Shown here in pieces: positions 33,407 to 43,157 of a stretch of DNA of 64,000 nt (positions are counted from its first letter, which is position 1; every line of letters begins with the position of its first letter). The translations under genes were made by a program, and so were the position numbers. The DNA is taken from positions 1 through 64,000 of the forward strand of contig JAYONB010000008.1 of NCBI GenBank assembly GCA_038121105.1. Reading direction: 5' to 3'. This DNA is from CALJDF01 sp038121105 (GTDB lineage: Bacteria; Pseudomonadota; Alphaproteobacteria; SHVP01). The notes beneath the pieces were generated by a model that was not told the DNA's origin, did not search any database, and worked only from the letters and a program-made list of their open reading frames with translations.

Positions 33407-35167
33407 CTAAGCAGGCGGGCCAAATAGGAAGGTTACGTTACTGCGCCGATTCTCGTAGCCAGACTTGAATGAAAACCGATCGGTGCGGTGTACCGTCCCT
33501 GCGCCAAATATAAGTCCGCGATTGCAACGATAGGGGACGGCCTCCGATTTTGCGCCGGGTTCGTTGGCGATAGCGTCGAGGATGCGGGCTTTCTCCGTCA
33601 TGGGTTTGGTGAAAAAGTCTTTTGGACCGCGCCGGTTCCAGAAAACCAGGCCGCCCGAATCGGGGTCGAGGTTGGCGTCATCCGGCGTAATCCAAAGATT
33701 CATGCTTACCGTGGCGGCATCGGTATGCAACGCGAGGCCCGACAGATCGGCGTAGTATCGATATGCCCAGCACGCCTGGAACATCTGCCGCCCAAAGATG
33801 TCCGGAAAAAATGTCTGAAGGTCTCGCGCGATTTGGAAGATCAGCGGCGCGGCAAAACCGTTGACCATCGACGTTCCCACTTCGCCGGTGAAATTCGACT
33901 GAAACCATATCGTCGAGTGCGCACAAAATTGTTGCAAATCGGCCAAGGCCTCGGGTTGCAAGATGTCGTCCACCAATGCGAAGCCGGTCGAACCGGAAAC
34001 GAACTGTTCTTGAATTGCCGTAAAATCAAGATCGCGACGCAGGGCGCCTCCGGATCGTGCCGGTGCCGGATCGACATAAAGCACGCGGTTGCAGTACCGC
34101 GCCGTCGCGCCTACACCACGTTCCTTCAAATCGATTTCGGTATCGTCGTGACCGTCGCCGAGTTGCGTAATGGTCTCTTCCAAATCCCGCAGCACCGTAT
34201 CCATGTGCGCGGGAACGAGATCGGCCGAGCGCAAAATCGCCAGCTGTTGCGCGTCATGGGCAAGCTTTGTTGGGGTCACTCGAAATAGCTGGGGGTCGTC
34301 TGTTTCGTGACCCGGCGGTGTCCGATCGCGCCTCACCCCGTCGAGAAGAACCTCGGTCGCGCCATCAAGGTCATCCAATTCAATGAGGACCAGAGCAAGC
34401 TGTTTGCGCGCCAAGCGGTCATCCGGCGCTATCTTGGCGGCGGTCGTAAGGGATGCTTTAGCGTCTGCCAGGTCGCCCTTCCAATAGAGGGCCGCCCCGA
34501 GGTTTCTATGGGCCTCTGCCAGTTGGGGTTCCAGCGAAATTGCCTGGCGACACCAATGGGCGGCATCTTCCCACGCGTTTGTTTCGACATAGGCGCCTCC
34601 CAGGTTCGCCATCGCCTCTGCGTAGGTGTGGCGGAGCTTTATTGCCACCTGGTAGGCGGCGATGGCGTCCTCGTACCGCATGGCCGACTTCAGGCCATTC
34701 CCCAGATTGTTGTGAATCTCGGCAATGCCCGGTGCGCGGGCCGCGGCTTCCGTTAGTGCGGCGACGGCGTCTTCAAACTCGCCGGCTTGGCGGAGCGCAA
34801 CGCCTAGATTGTTGTGGGCAGCGGCTAGCGAGGAGTCTCGTGCGACGGCATTGCGCCCGGCCGCCACGGCCCCTTCTATGTCGCCCGACTGGCGCAAAAC
34901 GTTGGATAGATCGGTCCACACCGCGGCGCTTTCAACGTCGATCTGACTTGCGCGGGTCAGTGCGCGGGCACCCTCGTCGAGTTTACCGATCCGCGCAGCG
35001 GCGAGCCCGACAATGTGCCACAACGGCGCATGACGTTGGTGCCGCTTTAGCCCGCGTCGGCCCGCGTTATAGGCGCCCTTCGCATCGTTCGCCTGGAATA
35101 GGCGAAGCGCCTCCGCCGTCGCCTGGGCGGGGCTATGCCGCGATTCCGCTTTCGGTGGCTGTCCCAC
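33407..35167 (-). CDS. TPR protein fused to a 2OG-Fe(II) oxygenase-like domain
   Basis: A 586-residue protein. Residues about 15-290 are tandem tetratricopeptide repeats; AAHNNLGVALRQAGEFEDAV, EIHNNLGNGLKSAMRYEDAI and EAHRNLGAALYWKGDLADA are typical units. Residues about 390-586 resemble the putative 2OG-Fe(II) oxygenase family, with LALHTDAATVSMNLWI supplying HxD, FGAGTVHRTDRF the distal His, and RRSNVTFLFG the cosubstrate Arg. No signal peptide is seen. The substrate is unknown. The repeats suggest a protein or glycan target. It heads the three-gene minus-strand run with the Bax-like gene and dinB. Confidence 0.82.
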   Translation of the reverse strand: MGQPPKAESRHSPAQATAEALRLFQANDAKGAYNAGRRGLKRHQRHAPLWHIVGLAAARIGKLDEGARALTRASQIDVESAAVWTDLSNVLRQSGDIEGAVAAGRNAVARDSSLAAAHNNLGVALRQAGEFEDAVAALTEAAARAPGIAEIHNNLGNGLKSAMRYEDAIAAYQVAIKLRHTYAEAMANLGGAYVETNAWEDAAHWCRQAISLEPQLAEAHRNLGAALYWKGDLADAKASLTTAAKIAPDDRLARKQLALVLIELDDLDGATEVLLDGVRRDRTPPGHETDDPQLFRVTPTKLAHDAQQLAILRSADLVPAHMDTVLRDLEETITQLGDGHDDTEIDLKERGVGATARYCNRVLYVDPAPARSGGALRRDLDFTAIQEQFVSGSTGFALVDDILQPEALADLQQFCAHSTIWFQSNFTGEVGTSMVNGFAAPLIFQIARDLQTFFPDIFGRQMFQACWAYRYYADLSGLALHTDAATVSMNLWITPDDANLDPDSGGLVFWNRRGPKDFFTKPMTEKARILDAIANEPGAKSEAVPYRCNRGLIFGAGTVHRTDRFSFKSGYENRRSNVTFLFGPPA

Positions 35168-35342
35168 GTTGAATCCTCGTTCGCGCCCCTATTCTAGCTC
35201 TAATAGTGGTGATTCGATGGACAAACTGGAGTTGCCGGTTTGCCGCCACCAATAGGGCTGAACTCATGTGAAACCCATGGAGAGGGCGAGGGGGTTGGGG
35301 CGACGATGGCAAATCGCGACACCCAACGTGGAAGGCAGGAAA

Positions 35343-35417
35343 TGGTGGGCGCGGCTGGGATCGAACCAGCGACCCCTACGATGTGAACGTAATGCTCTAC
35401 CGCTGAGCTACGCGCCC
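35343..35417 (-). tRNA. tRNA-Val (anticodon CAC)
   Basis: The reverse complement folds as a full cloverleaf. The acceptor is GGGCGCG/CGCGCCC with discriminator A and encoded CCA, the D-arm is GCTCAGCGGTAGAGC, the anticodon loop TTCACAT has CAC at 34-36, and the T-arm is CTGGTTCGATCCCAG. It is 75 bases including CCA. Confidence 0.96.
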
Positions 35418-35426
35418 GCCGCGGTC

Positions 35427-35455
35427 GTAATAGGTTTGCCGGCGGGTCAAGTCAA
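35427..35455 (-). promoter_or_regulatory. Probable promoter of tRNA-Val
   Basis: On the minus strand TTGACT (35455-35450) and TATTAC (35432-35427) are 17 bases apart, with the -10 ending 9 bases before the mature tRNA 5' end. An overlapping TTGACC lies too close to the -10. Prediction from sequence only. Confidence 0.6.
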
Positions 35456-35570
35456 GGCACGTCGGGTCATGAGCCGCGCGTGTTGCAAAATCCGGTAAGA
35501 TTTCGTTACTTGGTACAAGATAAGGGCGTGTGGCATCGTCCTGCCGCCCAACGCCATGAGCCAAAATTAG

Positions 35571-36917
35571 ATGGACTCCCAGTCAGTCGCCGCCATTGTT
35601 CTTGCCGCCGGCAAGGGAACGAGGATGCGTTCTTCGTTGCCAAAAGTGATGCACCCGATCGGCGGGCGCCCGATGCTGAGTCATCTTCTTTCGACGGTGG
35701 CTCGGGCAGGGATCGGGCGCGTCGTGGTGGTTGTTAGCCCCGATATGGCCGAAGAAACCCGAAAATTGGTCGACGGCCAAGTGGCGATCCAGGACCCCGC
35801 TCAAGGGACGGGTCACGCCGCGCAATGCGCGATGCCTGCGCTTGAAGGATTTGAGGGGACGGTACTCGTCTTGTTTGGTGCCGACCCGCTCGTTTCGACG
35901 GAGACGCTGCGGCGCCTAATCGAAGCCCGTTCGAGTGCGGACGCGCCAGCGATCGTCGTCTTGGGCTTTCGGCCGGAGGATCCGGCGCAATATGGCCGGC
36001 TGGTTATCGAACCGACCGGCCGTTTACGGAAGATCGTTGAATTCTGGGATGCCGATGAAGCAACGCGTGCCATCGATCTCTGTAACTCAGGCGTTATCGC
36101 CGCTGATGCATCGATGCTATCGGCTCTTTTGAGTCGGTTGAGCAACGACAATGCCAAAGGCGAATACTACCTTACGGACATCGTGGAACTTGCGTGCCAG
36201 GAGGGAACAACTTGTGCCGTCGTCGAAGGCGACCCGAGCGAACTGATTGGGATCGACACGCGAAGCGACCTCGCGCGCGCCGAAGCCGCCTTTCAACAAC
36301 AAGCGCGGCAACGGGTCCTTGACGGCGGGGCGACAATGACCGATCCGGGTTCGGTTTGGTTTTGCTTCGACACTGAGGTCGGTGCCGATGTCGTCATCGA
36401 GCCCAATGTCGTCTTCGGCCCTGGCGTAAAGATAGCTGACCACGTCACGATCAAGGCGTTCAGTCACCTTGAGGGATGTCACGTGCATCCCGGGGCGATG
36501 GTCGGTCCTTATGCACGGTTGCGTCCGGGCACCGACATCGGGGCGCGCGCGAAAATCGGCAACTTCGTCGAGGTAAAGAAATCCGAAATCTCTCCCGGGG
36601 CCAAAGTGAATCACCTGACGTATATCGGTGATGCCACCGTGGGGGAGAACGCCAACATAGGCGCGGGAACGATCACGGCCAACTACGACGGTTTTCGCAA
36701 ATCGAAGACCGAAATTGGGCCCGACGCGTCGATCGGATCGAATGCCGTTCTTGTCGCGCCGGTCAAAATAGGGCGCGGGGCGACAGTAGGTGCAGGCACG
36801 GTGGTTCGAGAGGACGTCGCCGCTGACGCATTGCGGGTCACGGACACCCGAAGTATCGAAGCGACCCACGACGGTTGGTCGACAAAAAAACGATCGCGGG
36901 CGGAGAGCAAAACGTAA
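35571..36917 (+). CDS. glmU: Bifunctional GlmU, UDP-GlcNAc synthesis
   Basis: A 448-residue two-domain enzyme. The N-terminal uridylyltransferase has AAIVLAAGKGTRMRS, LPKVMHPIGGRPML and QGTGHAAQCA. The C-terminal left-handed beta-helix acetyltransferase shows hexapeptide repeats (VGPYARLRPGTDIGARAKIG, NIGAGTITANYDG) from about residue 250. It converts glucosamine-1-phosphate to UDP-GlcNAc for peptidoglycan and LPS. Its TAA overlaps the ATG of glmS (TAATG), so the two steps of the pathway are translated together. Confidence 0.97.
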   Translation: MDSQSVAAIVLAAGKGTRMRSSLPKVMHPIGGRPMLSHLLSTVARAGIGRVVVVVSPDMAEETRKLVDGQVAIQDPAQGTGHAAQCAMPALEGFEGTVLVLFGADPLVSTETLRRLIEARSSADAPAIVVLGFRPEDPAQYGRLVIEPTGRLRKIVEFWDADEATRAIDLCNSGVIAADASMLSALLSRLSNDNAKGEYYLTDIVELACQEGTTCAVVEGDPSELIGIDTRSDLARAEAAFQQQARQRVLDGGATMTDPGSVWFCFDTEVGADVVIEPNVVFGPGVKIADHVTIKAFSHLEGCHVHPGAMVGPYARLRPGTDIGARAKIGNFVEVKKSEISPGAKVNHLTYIGDATVGENANIGAGTITANYDGFRKSKTEIGPDASIGSNAVLVAPVKIGRGATVGAGTVVREDVAADALRVTDTRSIEATHDGWSTKKRSRAESKT

Positions 36918-38740
36918 TGTGCGGCATTGTTGGAGTCGTCGGAAGCGGCGATATCGCAGGACGTGTCCTTGAAGGCCTTCGGCGCCTCGAGTACCGGGGC
37001 TATGACTCGGCTGGCATTGCCACCGTCGTCAACGGGTCGCTGGATCGTCGCCGAGCGAAAGGGAAAATCGGTGAACTGGCGTCGCTCCTCGAGAGGTCGT
37101 CTCTGCCAGGTGATATTGGAATTGGCCATACTCGCTGGGCGACCCACGGCGTGCCGAACGAGATCAATGCGCACCCGCATGCTACGGCACGGGTTGCGGC
37201 GGTGCACAACGGGATTATCGAGAATTTCAGTGAACTCCGTGAGGAGCTGGTCAGTGCGGGCCGCAACTTCGAGAGCGAGACAGACTCCGAGGCGATCGTC
37301 CATCTGATCTCTTCCTACCTCGATGAGGGTGATAGCCCACAGACGGCGGTCTCCCGATCCCTGAAACGTCTTGAGGGGGCATTTTCTCTGGCGATTGTTT
37401 TTGCCGGCGAGCACGATCTGATGATCGGCGCGCGGCGCGGCAGTCCCTTGGCCGTCGGCTGGGGAGCAGGTGAGATGTTCCTCGGTTCCGATGCGATCGC
37501 CCTGGCCTCAGAAACCAATCGTATTTCGTATCTCGAAGACGGCGATTGGGTCGAGCTAAGCCGCAAAGGGGCCGTTTTTCATGATGCCGACGACCAAATT
37601 GTCGAACGCGCGATAAGATCCAGCGCCGCGTCCGGTGCCCTGGTCGGCAAGGGAAACTATAGGCACTTTATGGAGAAAGAGATCCATGAACAACCGACGG
37701 TGATCGGTGAGACGCTGAACGGGTATTTCAATCCTTCGGATCGAACGATTCAGCTTCCCGATCTGGGCATATCCTTGGACACCGTCCCGAAAGTGACGAT
37801 CATCGCGTGCGGCACCTCATACCTTGCGGCGTTGGTCGGCAAGTTCTGGATTGAGCGGTATGCAAAGGTCTCGGTCGAAATCGACATTGCGTCCGAGTTC
37901 CGCTATCGCGGTGCGCCCATGCCAAAAGGTGGCCTTGCCCTGTTTATCTCTCAATCCGGAGAGACGGCCGATACATTGGCGGCGCTACGTTTCGCGCGCG
38001 CCCAAAACCAACATACGGTGTCCCTGGTGAACGTGCCCGAAAGCACGATGGCGCGCGAAAGCCATGCCGTACTCATGACCAATGCGGGACCGGAAATCGG
38101 GGTCGCTTCGACAAAAGCGTTTACCTGCCAGTTGGTTGCGTTGGCGGCGTTCGCGATTTCTTTGGCTCGCGCTAAAGCCACGATCTCCAGCGCCGATGAG
38201 GCGCGTCTGTCCCATGCGATCGCAGAGGTGCCCGCCCGCGCAGTGGATGTCTTGAATCATGATGCCGCGATTAAGACGCTGGCCGAATCGATGGTGGCGG
38301 CTCGGAGCATCCTCTACATCGGCCGCGGCTTGTCCTACCCGATCGCGCTTGAGGGGGCCCTCAAGCTGAAAGAGATTTCCTACATCCATGCCGAAGGCTT
38401 CGCCGCTGGAGAGCTCAAACACGGACCGATCGCGTTGATCGACGAAAACGTACCGGTCGTTGTGATCGCACCCAGTGACGATCTTTTTGACAAAACGATG
38501 TCCAACCTCAAAGAGGTCGCGGCACGCGGTGGACGCGTCGTTCTTATCACGGACGAGGCAGGTCGCACGAAAGCGGGTGAAGAACCTTGGGAAACCGTCG
38601 TGATGCCCGATGTAGACCCCTTCGTGGCACCCATTCTCTATGCCATCCCGGTTCAACTCCTGGCCTACCATGTTGCCGTTCACAAGGGCACGGATGTCGA
38701 TCAGCCGCGGAATTTGGCGAAGTCTGTAACCGTCGAGTGA
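36917..38740 (+). CDS. glmS: Glucosamine-6-phosphate synthase (isomerizing)
   Basis: A 607-residue enzyme. The glutaminase domain starts MCGIVGVVG with Cys2 as nucleophile, then LEYRGYDSAGIA and GHTRWATHG. Two SIS domains follow, with IACGTSYLAAL, SQSGETADTLAALR and GLSYPIALEGALKLKEISYIHAEG. The protein ends PRNLAKSVTVE as expected. It makes glucosamine-6-phosphate from fructose-6-phosphate and glutamine, supplying GlmU. I chose the ATG overlapping the glmU stop, since processing must expose the cysteine after Met. No glmS ribozyme is seen; its start lies directly on glmU. Confidence 0.97.
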   Translation: MCGIVGVVGSGDIAGRVLEGLRRLEYRGYDSAGIATVVNGSLDRRRAKGKIGELASLLERSSLPGDIGIGHTRWATHGVPNEINAHPHATARVAAVHNGIIENFSELREELVSAGRNFESETDSEAIVHLISSYLDEGDSPQTAVSRSLKRLEGAFSLAIVFAGEHDLMIGARRGSPLAVGWGAGEMFLGSDAIALASETNRISYLEDGDWVELSRKGAVFHDADDQIVERAIRSSAASGALVGKGNYRHFMEKEIHEQPTVIGETLNGYFNPSDRTIQLPDLGISLDTVPKVTIIACGTSYLAALVGKFWIERYAKVSVEIDIASEFRYRGAPMPKGGLALFISQSGETADTLAALRFARAQNQHTVSLVNVPESTMARESHAVLMTNAGPEIGVASTKAFTCQLVALAAFAISLARAKATISSADEARLSHAIAEVPARAVDVLNHDAAIKTLAESMVAARSILYIGRGLSYPIALEGALKLKEISYIHAEGFAAGELKHGPIALIDENVPVVVIAPSDDLFDKTMSNLKEVAARGGRVVLITDEAGRTKAGEEPWETVVMPDVDPFVAPILYAIPVQLLAYHVAVHKGTDVDQPRNLAKSVTVE

Positions 38741-38833
38741 CGACCTGACGCCGGCCAAGGCGGGGCTGCACGACGGTCTAAGCCTGATATAGTTCCGCGC
38801 AAACCACACCCACTCATCAGAGGGATATTTCGC

Positions 38834-40291
38834 GTGAAACTCGCCGACACCAAACTGTTTCGCCAACAAGCCTATGTCGCCGGCCAATGGTCGGATGCCG
38901 ATGGGGGCGACACGATCGCCGTCAACAATCCCGCGACCGACGAAACTCTAGGGACGGTCCCCAAGATGGGCGCGGCGGAAACCCGACGCGCGATCGATGC
39001 GGCGGCGGCGGCCTACCCGGAATGGCGTGCAAAAACCGGCAAGGAGCGCGCAGGCATATTGCGTCGCTGGTTCGAGTTGATGATGGAGAACCAGGATGAT
39101 CTTGGTGTTCTGATGACGGCCGAACAGGGCAAGCCCCTGGCCGAGGCAAAGGGCGAGGTGGCCTATGCCGCCTCTTTTATCGAGTGGTTCGGTGAAGAAG
39201 CAAAACGGGTCTACGGCGATACCATTCCGAGTCATGCCGCTGATAAGCGCATCATGGTTCTGAAAGAGCCAATCGGCGTCACCGCGGCGATCACGCCGTG
39301 GAACTTTCCCGCCGCGATGATCACCCGTAAGGCGGGTGCAGCTTTGGCCGCCGGCTGCCCGATGGTCATCAAACCCGCATCGCAAACGCCGTTTTCCGCG
39401 TTGGCGCTTGCAGAACTGGGCGAGCGGGCGGGTATTCCCGCCGGTGTGCTGAGCGTTCTTACAGGATCGGCGGCGGAAATCGGCGGCGAAATGACGAGCA
39501 ACCCGACGGTGCGCAAGTTGTCGTTCACCGGATCGACCCAGATCGGCAAAAAACTCATGGCGCAGAGCGCTGGCACAATGAAAAAGCTTTCCCTCGAGTT
39601 GGGCGGCAACGCGCCGTTTATTGTGTTTGATGACGCCGATCTCGATGCCGCGGTTGAAGGCGCGATCGCATCGAAATACCGCAACACGGGGCAAACTTGT
39701 GTGTGTGCCAACCGGCTTCTTGTTCAGGACGGTGTCTACGACGCCTTCGCGGAAAAACTCGGTCAGGCTGTCGCCAAACTGCGTGTCGGTAACGGCTTGG
39801 AGGGAGAAACCGAACAGGGCCCCCTCATCGACATGGCCGCTGTAGAAAAGGTCGAGGAACACGTGGCCGATGCCTTGGGTAAAGGCGCGCGGTTGGTCAT
39901 GGGGGGCGCGCGCCACGCTCTCGGCGGGACGTTCTACGAACCGACGGTTCTGGCGGATGTTACCCCTGCCATGTTGGTGTCCAAGGAGGAGACCTTTGGG
40001 CCTCTCGCGCCGCTCTACCGTTTCGAAACGGACGATGAAGCGCTGGCTATGGCGAACGATACGGAGTTTGGTTTGGCTTCGTATTTCTATAGCCGGGATA
40101 TCGGCCGGATTTGGCGCATTTCGGAGGGGCTGGAATACGGCATTGTCGGCATTAACACCGGGTTGATATCGACCGAAGTGGCGCCGTTCGGCGGGATTAA
40201 GGAATCCGGGCTCGGCCGCGAGGGATCGAAGTACGGGATCGAAGACTATCTCGAGATCAAGTACCTGTGTGTCGGCGGTATCGACCGCTAG
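38834..40291 (+). CDS. gabD: NAD(P)-dependent succinate-semialdehyde dehydrogenase
   Basis: A 485-residue aldehyde dehydrogenase. ITPWNFPAAMITRKAGAALAAGC is the cofactor region, the catalytic Glu lies in LELGGNAPFIVF near residue 256, and the catalytic Cys in NTGQTCVCANR near residue 290. The C-terminus IKESGLGREGSKYGIEDYLEIKY is typical of GabD. The role is oxidation of succinic semialdehyde to succinate. No gabT neighbour is present, so it may serve other semialdehydes. The start is a GTG with a purine-rich GAGGG upstream. Confidence 0.92.
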   Translation: MKLADTKLFRQQAYVAGQWSDADGGDTIAVNNPATDETLGTVPKMGAAETRRAIDAAAAAYPEWRAKTGKERAGILRRWFELMMENQDDLGVLMTAEQGKPLAEAKGEVAYAASFIEWFGEEAKRVYGDTIPSHAADKRIMVLKEPIGVTAAITPWNFPAAMITRKAGAALAAGCPMVIKPASQTPFSALALAELGERAGIPAGVLSVLTGSAAEIGGEMTSNPTVRKLSFTGSTQIGKKLMAQSAGTMKKLSLELGGNAPFIVFDDADLDAAVEGAIASKYRNTGQTCVCANRLLVQDGVYDAFAEKLGQAVAKLRVGNGLEGETEQGPLIDMAAVEKVEEHVADALGKGARLVMGGARHALGGTFYEPTVLADVTPAMLVSKEETFGPLAPLYRFETDDEALAMANDTEFGLASYFYSRDIGRIWRISEGLEYGIVGINTGLISTEVAPFGGIKESGLGREGSKYGIEDYLEIKYLCVGGIDR

Positions 40292-40305
40292 TAAGGAAGA
40301 GAAAT

Positions 40306-41682
40306 ATGTCTGAGTTTGAGTTCGATCTCTTCGTGATCGGCGCCGGTTCCGGTGGCGTCCGGGCGTCCCGCGTCGCTGCCAACCATGGCGCACGGGTTGG
40401 CATTTGCGAAGATAGCCGGGTGGGGGGCACCTGCGTCATCCGCGGCTGCATTCCGAAGAAATTTATGGTCTACGCATCGCACTTCGCCGAGCATTTTGAA
40501 GATGCCGCAGACTACGGCTGGCACCTTGGGCCGCGCAGCTTTAGCTGGCCCAAGTTTAAAGCCGCCAAAGACAAAGAGATCGACCGGCTCAATCAAATCT
40601 ACCATCGCCTGCTGGATGGCGCTGGCGTGTCTCTCATCGATGGACGCGGCACCTTGGTGGACGCGCATACCATCGACGTTGACGGCCGTCAGGTCACGGC
40701 GGACAAAATCCTCATCGCGACCGGCGGTTGGCCGTTCATGCCAAAGATCGGTGGCATCGAACATGCCATTACCTCAAACGAGTTTTTCGAACTCGAGGAG
40801 CAACCCCGTCGTGTGATCGTTGTTGGCGGTGGGTTCATCGCGGTTGAATTTGCCGGCATTCTCAACGGCCTAGGTTCTGAGGTCACGCAAATCTACCGCG
40901 GCGAGCAAATCCTTCGCGGATTCGACAGAGACGTTCGTGCGACGCTTGCGCAGGAAATGCGCAAGAAAGGTGTCGACATACGGGTCGAATCCAATATCCA
41001 GCACATTGAGAAAACCGGCGCAGGCCTCATTGCCACGTGTGAAGACGGGGCCATTCTCGAAGCCGATTGTATTCTGTATGCGACCGGTCGCGCGCCCAAG
41101 ACGGCAGGCCTCAATCTAGAGGCGCTCGGGATTGAAATGAAAAAGAACGGCGCCATCGTCGTCGACAAGTATTCCCAAACTAATGTCGACAACATATACG
41201 CAGTTGGCGATGTGACCGATCGGATCAACCTAACACCGGTCGCACTGAACGAAGGTTTGTGTTTCGCCGATACGGTCTTTGGCGGGCGGGAACGTGTGAT
41301 GGACCACGAAAATGTTGCGTCTGCCGTGTTCAGCCAGCCGAGTGTCGGCACCGTGGGTCTCACCGAGCAGGAAGCGCGCGAAAAAGTAGGGGCTGTCGAT
41401 ATCTACAAGTCGACCTTCCGACCGCTGATCCACACGCTTTCCGGTCGAGACGAAAAAACGATGATGAAGATCGTCGTGGATGCAGCGTCCGACAAAGTCC
41501 TTGGCGTCCATATGGTGGGCCCGGAAGCGGCGGAGATCGTCCAGGGACTTGCGGTAGCGGTCAAAATGGGGGCCACCAAGGCCGATTTCGACGCAACTGT
41601 AGGGATTCACCCTACTGCCGCCGAAGAATTTGTCACGATGCGGGAGCGATATGTGGACCCCGAGGCCGAAGCAGCCGAGTAG
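40306..41682 (+). CDS. gor: Glutathione-disulfide reductase
   Basis: About 458 residues. The FAD site is LFVIGAGSGGVRASRVAA, followed by the redox-active disulfide GGTCVIRGCIPKK near residue 45. The NADPH site is VIVVGGGFIAVEFAGIL near residue 175. The C-terminal dimer interface has the catalytic His in VGIHPTAAEEFVTM. It keeps glutathione reduced with NADPH. The ATG at 40306 is preceded by AAGGAAGAG and begins the family N-terminus; the frame extends upstream into gabD without family resemblance. It lies 14 bases after gabD, probably co-transcribed. Confidence 0.95.
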   Translation: MSEFEFDLFVIGAGSGGVRASRVAANHGARVGICEDSRVGGTCVIRGCIPKKFMVYASHFAEHFEDAADYGWHLGPRSFSWPKFKAAKDKEIDRLNQIYHRLLDGAGVSLIDGRGTLVDAHTIDVDGRQVTADKILIATGGWPFMPKIGGIEHAITSNEFFELEEQPRRVIVVGGGFIAVEFAGILNGLGSEVTQIYRGEQILRGFDRDVRATLAQEMRKKGVDIRVESNIQHIEKTGAGLIATCEDGAILEADCILYATGRAPKTAGLNLEALGIEMKKNGAIVVDKYSQTNVDNIYAVGDVTDRINLTPVALNEGLCFADTVFGGRERVMDHENVASAVFSQPSVGTVGLTEQEAREKVGAVDIYKSTFRPLIHTLSGRDEKTMMKIVVDAASDKVLGVHMVGPEAAEIVQGLAVAVKMGATKADFDATVGIHPTAAEEFVTMRERYVDPEAEAAE

Positions 41683-41707
41683 GGGATCGTTTGGTCGCCA
41701 TGCCGTT

Positions 41708-41725
41708 TGGGGCGTATAAGCCCCA
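41708..41725. other. Hairpin between gor and DAHP synthase
   Basis: TGGGGC-GTATAA-GCCCCA is a perfect 6-bp stem with a 6-base loop, 26 bases after the gor stop. No run of T follows, so it is not a standard intrinsic terminator. It may be an attenuating or mRNA-stabilising hairpin. Confidence 0.35.
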
Positions 41726-41761
41726 GACTGGATCAGTTGGGCCCCCGAGGACCTAATACAT

Positions 41762-43138
41762 ATGGCACAGGATTGGTCGATAGATTCCTGGCGCGCCGCG
41801 CCGATCAAACAGCAGCCCGAATACCGGGACGAAGAGGCGCTGCGCCAAGTCGAGAAAACCTTGCAAGGCTACCCCCCGCTAGTTTTTGCCGGCGAGGCGC
41901 GTAGCCTCAAGGCGTCCCTTGCCGATGTGGCGGCCGGTAACGCCTTCCTTCTTCAAGGCGGCGACTGCGCGGAGAGTTTCGCCGAGTTCCACCCAGACAA
42001 CATTCGCGATGCGTTTCGGGTGCTGCTGCAAATGGCGGTGGTGCTCACCTTTGCAGGATCGTTGCCGGTCGTGAAGGTAGGACGGATTGCCGGTCAGTTT
42101 GCCAAGCCGCGCAGCGAACCCGTCGAGGTTCAAGATGGGATCGAACTGCCGAGCTATCGCGGAGATATCGTCAACGGCATTGATTTTTCCGAAGCGGCCC
42201 GCATACCCGACCCGGCCCGGTGGCTGCAGGCCTACGCCCAATCTGCAAGTACGCTCAATCTGATTCGTGCGTTTTCCCACGGTGGGTATTCGGCATTGGA
42301 CCGCGTTCATGGATGGAACCTCGGGTTCGTCGAGCATAGCCCGCAAGGCGAACGCTACCGCGCGCTGGCGAACCGTATATCGGAGGCGCTCGACTTTATG
42401 CAGGCTTGCGGCCTAAACGCCGATACGGTGCCGGTCCTGAGAGAAACTGATTTCTTTACCTCTCATGAAGCGCTGTTGCTCGGATACGAGCAGGCATTGA
42501 CCCGCGTCGATTCGACATCCGGGCTTTGGTACGACACTTCGGCGCACTTCTTGTGGATCGGTGACCGTACTCGGCAGCTTGATGGCGCACACGTCGAATT
42601 TCTGCGTGGCGTAGCCAACCCGCTTGGTTTCAAGGCCGGTCCGTCGCTGGAGGTCGACGATGCCTTGCGCCTGATGGATCGCCTCAACCCGGAAAACGAA
42701 CCGGGACGTCTCACGATCATCAGCCGCATGGGCGCAGATTCAATCGCCGAACACCTGCCGCGCTTGCTGCGCAAAATCACTGCCGAAGGCCGTCAGGTCG
42801 TTTGGTCTTGCGATCCCATGCACGGCAACACCATCAAGTCCTCAACTGGGTACAAGACTCGCCGCTTCGACCGGATTCTCTCCGAGGTGACGGACTTCTT
42901 TGCCATTCACGAGGCGGAGGGCACCTATGCTGGTGGCGTTCATTTCGAAATGACCGGCGGGGATGTGACCGAATGCTTGGGTGGGGCACAGGAGATTAGC
43001 GAAGAAGACCTATCTGATCGCTATCACACCCACTGCGACCCACGCCTCAATGCGTCACAGGCGTTGGAGCTGGCGTTTCTCGTCGCGGATATGCTGAAGA
43101 ACCGCAAAGCCGCTGCGCCTGGTCGAGCGGCGGCTTAA
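41762..43138 (+). CDS. Class II DAHP synthase (first step of shikimate pathway)
   Basis: A 458-residue type II 3-deoxy-D-arabino-heptulosonate-7-phosphate synthase. Visible blocks are LVFAGEARSLKASLADVA, LQGGDCAESFAEF (metal-binding Cys), VGRIAGQFAKPRSEP, RAFSHGGYSALDRVHGWN, WSCDPMHGNTI and GGVHFEMTGGDVTECLGG. It condenses PEP and erythrose-4-phosphate. This plant-like type is common in alphaproteobacteria. The ATG is preceded by only a weak ribosome site. It is followed 19 bases later by the nicotinate phosphoribosyltransferase gene. Confidence 0.95.
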   Translation: MAQDWSIDSWRAAPIKQQPEYRDEEALRQVEKTLQGYPPLVFAGEARSLKASLADVAAGNAFLLQGGDCAESFAEFHPDNIRDAFRVLLQMAVVLTFAGSLPVVKVGRIAGQFAKPRSEPVEVQDGIELPSYRGDIVNGIDFSEAARIPDPARWLQAYAQSASTLNLIRAFSHGGYSALDRVHGWNLGFVEHSPQGERYRALANRISEALDFMQACGLNADTVPVLRETDFFTSHEALLLGYEQALTRVDSTSGLWYDTSAHFLWIGDRTRQLDGAHVEFLRGVANPLGFKAGPSLEVDDALRLMDRLNPENEPGRLTIISRMGADSIAEHLPRLLRKITAEGRQVVWSCDPMHGNTIKSSTGYKTRRFDRILSEVTDFFAIHEAEGTYAGGVHFEMTGGDVTECLGGAQEISEEDLSDRYHTHCDPRLNASQALELAFLVADMLKNRKAAAPGRAAA

Positions 43139-43157
43139 TGTCTCGGGGGTTCAGCCG

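Noticed and set aside
35268..35498. A 76-codon plus-strand ORF across the tRNA-Val gene with the translation WARLGSNQRPLRCERN
   Set aside because: This is the well-known false translation of the complement of a tRNA gene, not a protein.
36917..36930. Possible glmS ribozyme or riboswitch upstream of glmS
   Set aside because: glmS starts on the glmU stop codon, leaving no untranslated leader.
38948..40393. A 481-codon open frame antisense to gabD
   Set aside because: High-GC coding DNA often leaves the antisense frame open; the sense strand has full aldehyde dehydrogenase motifs, and the antisense product has none.
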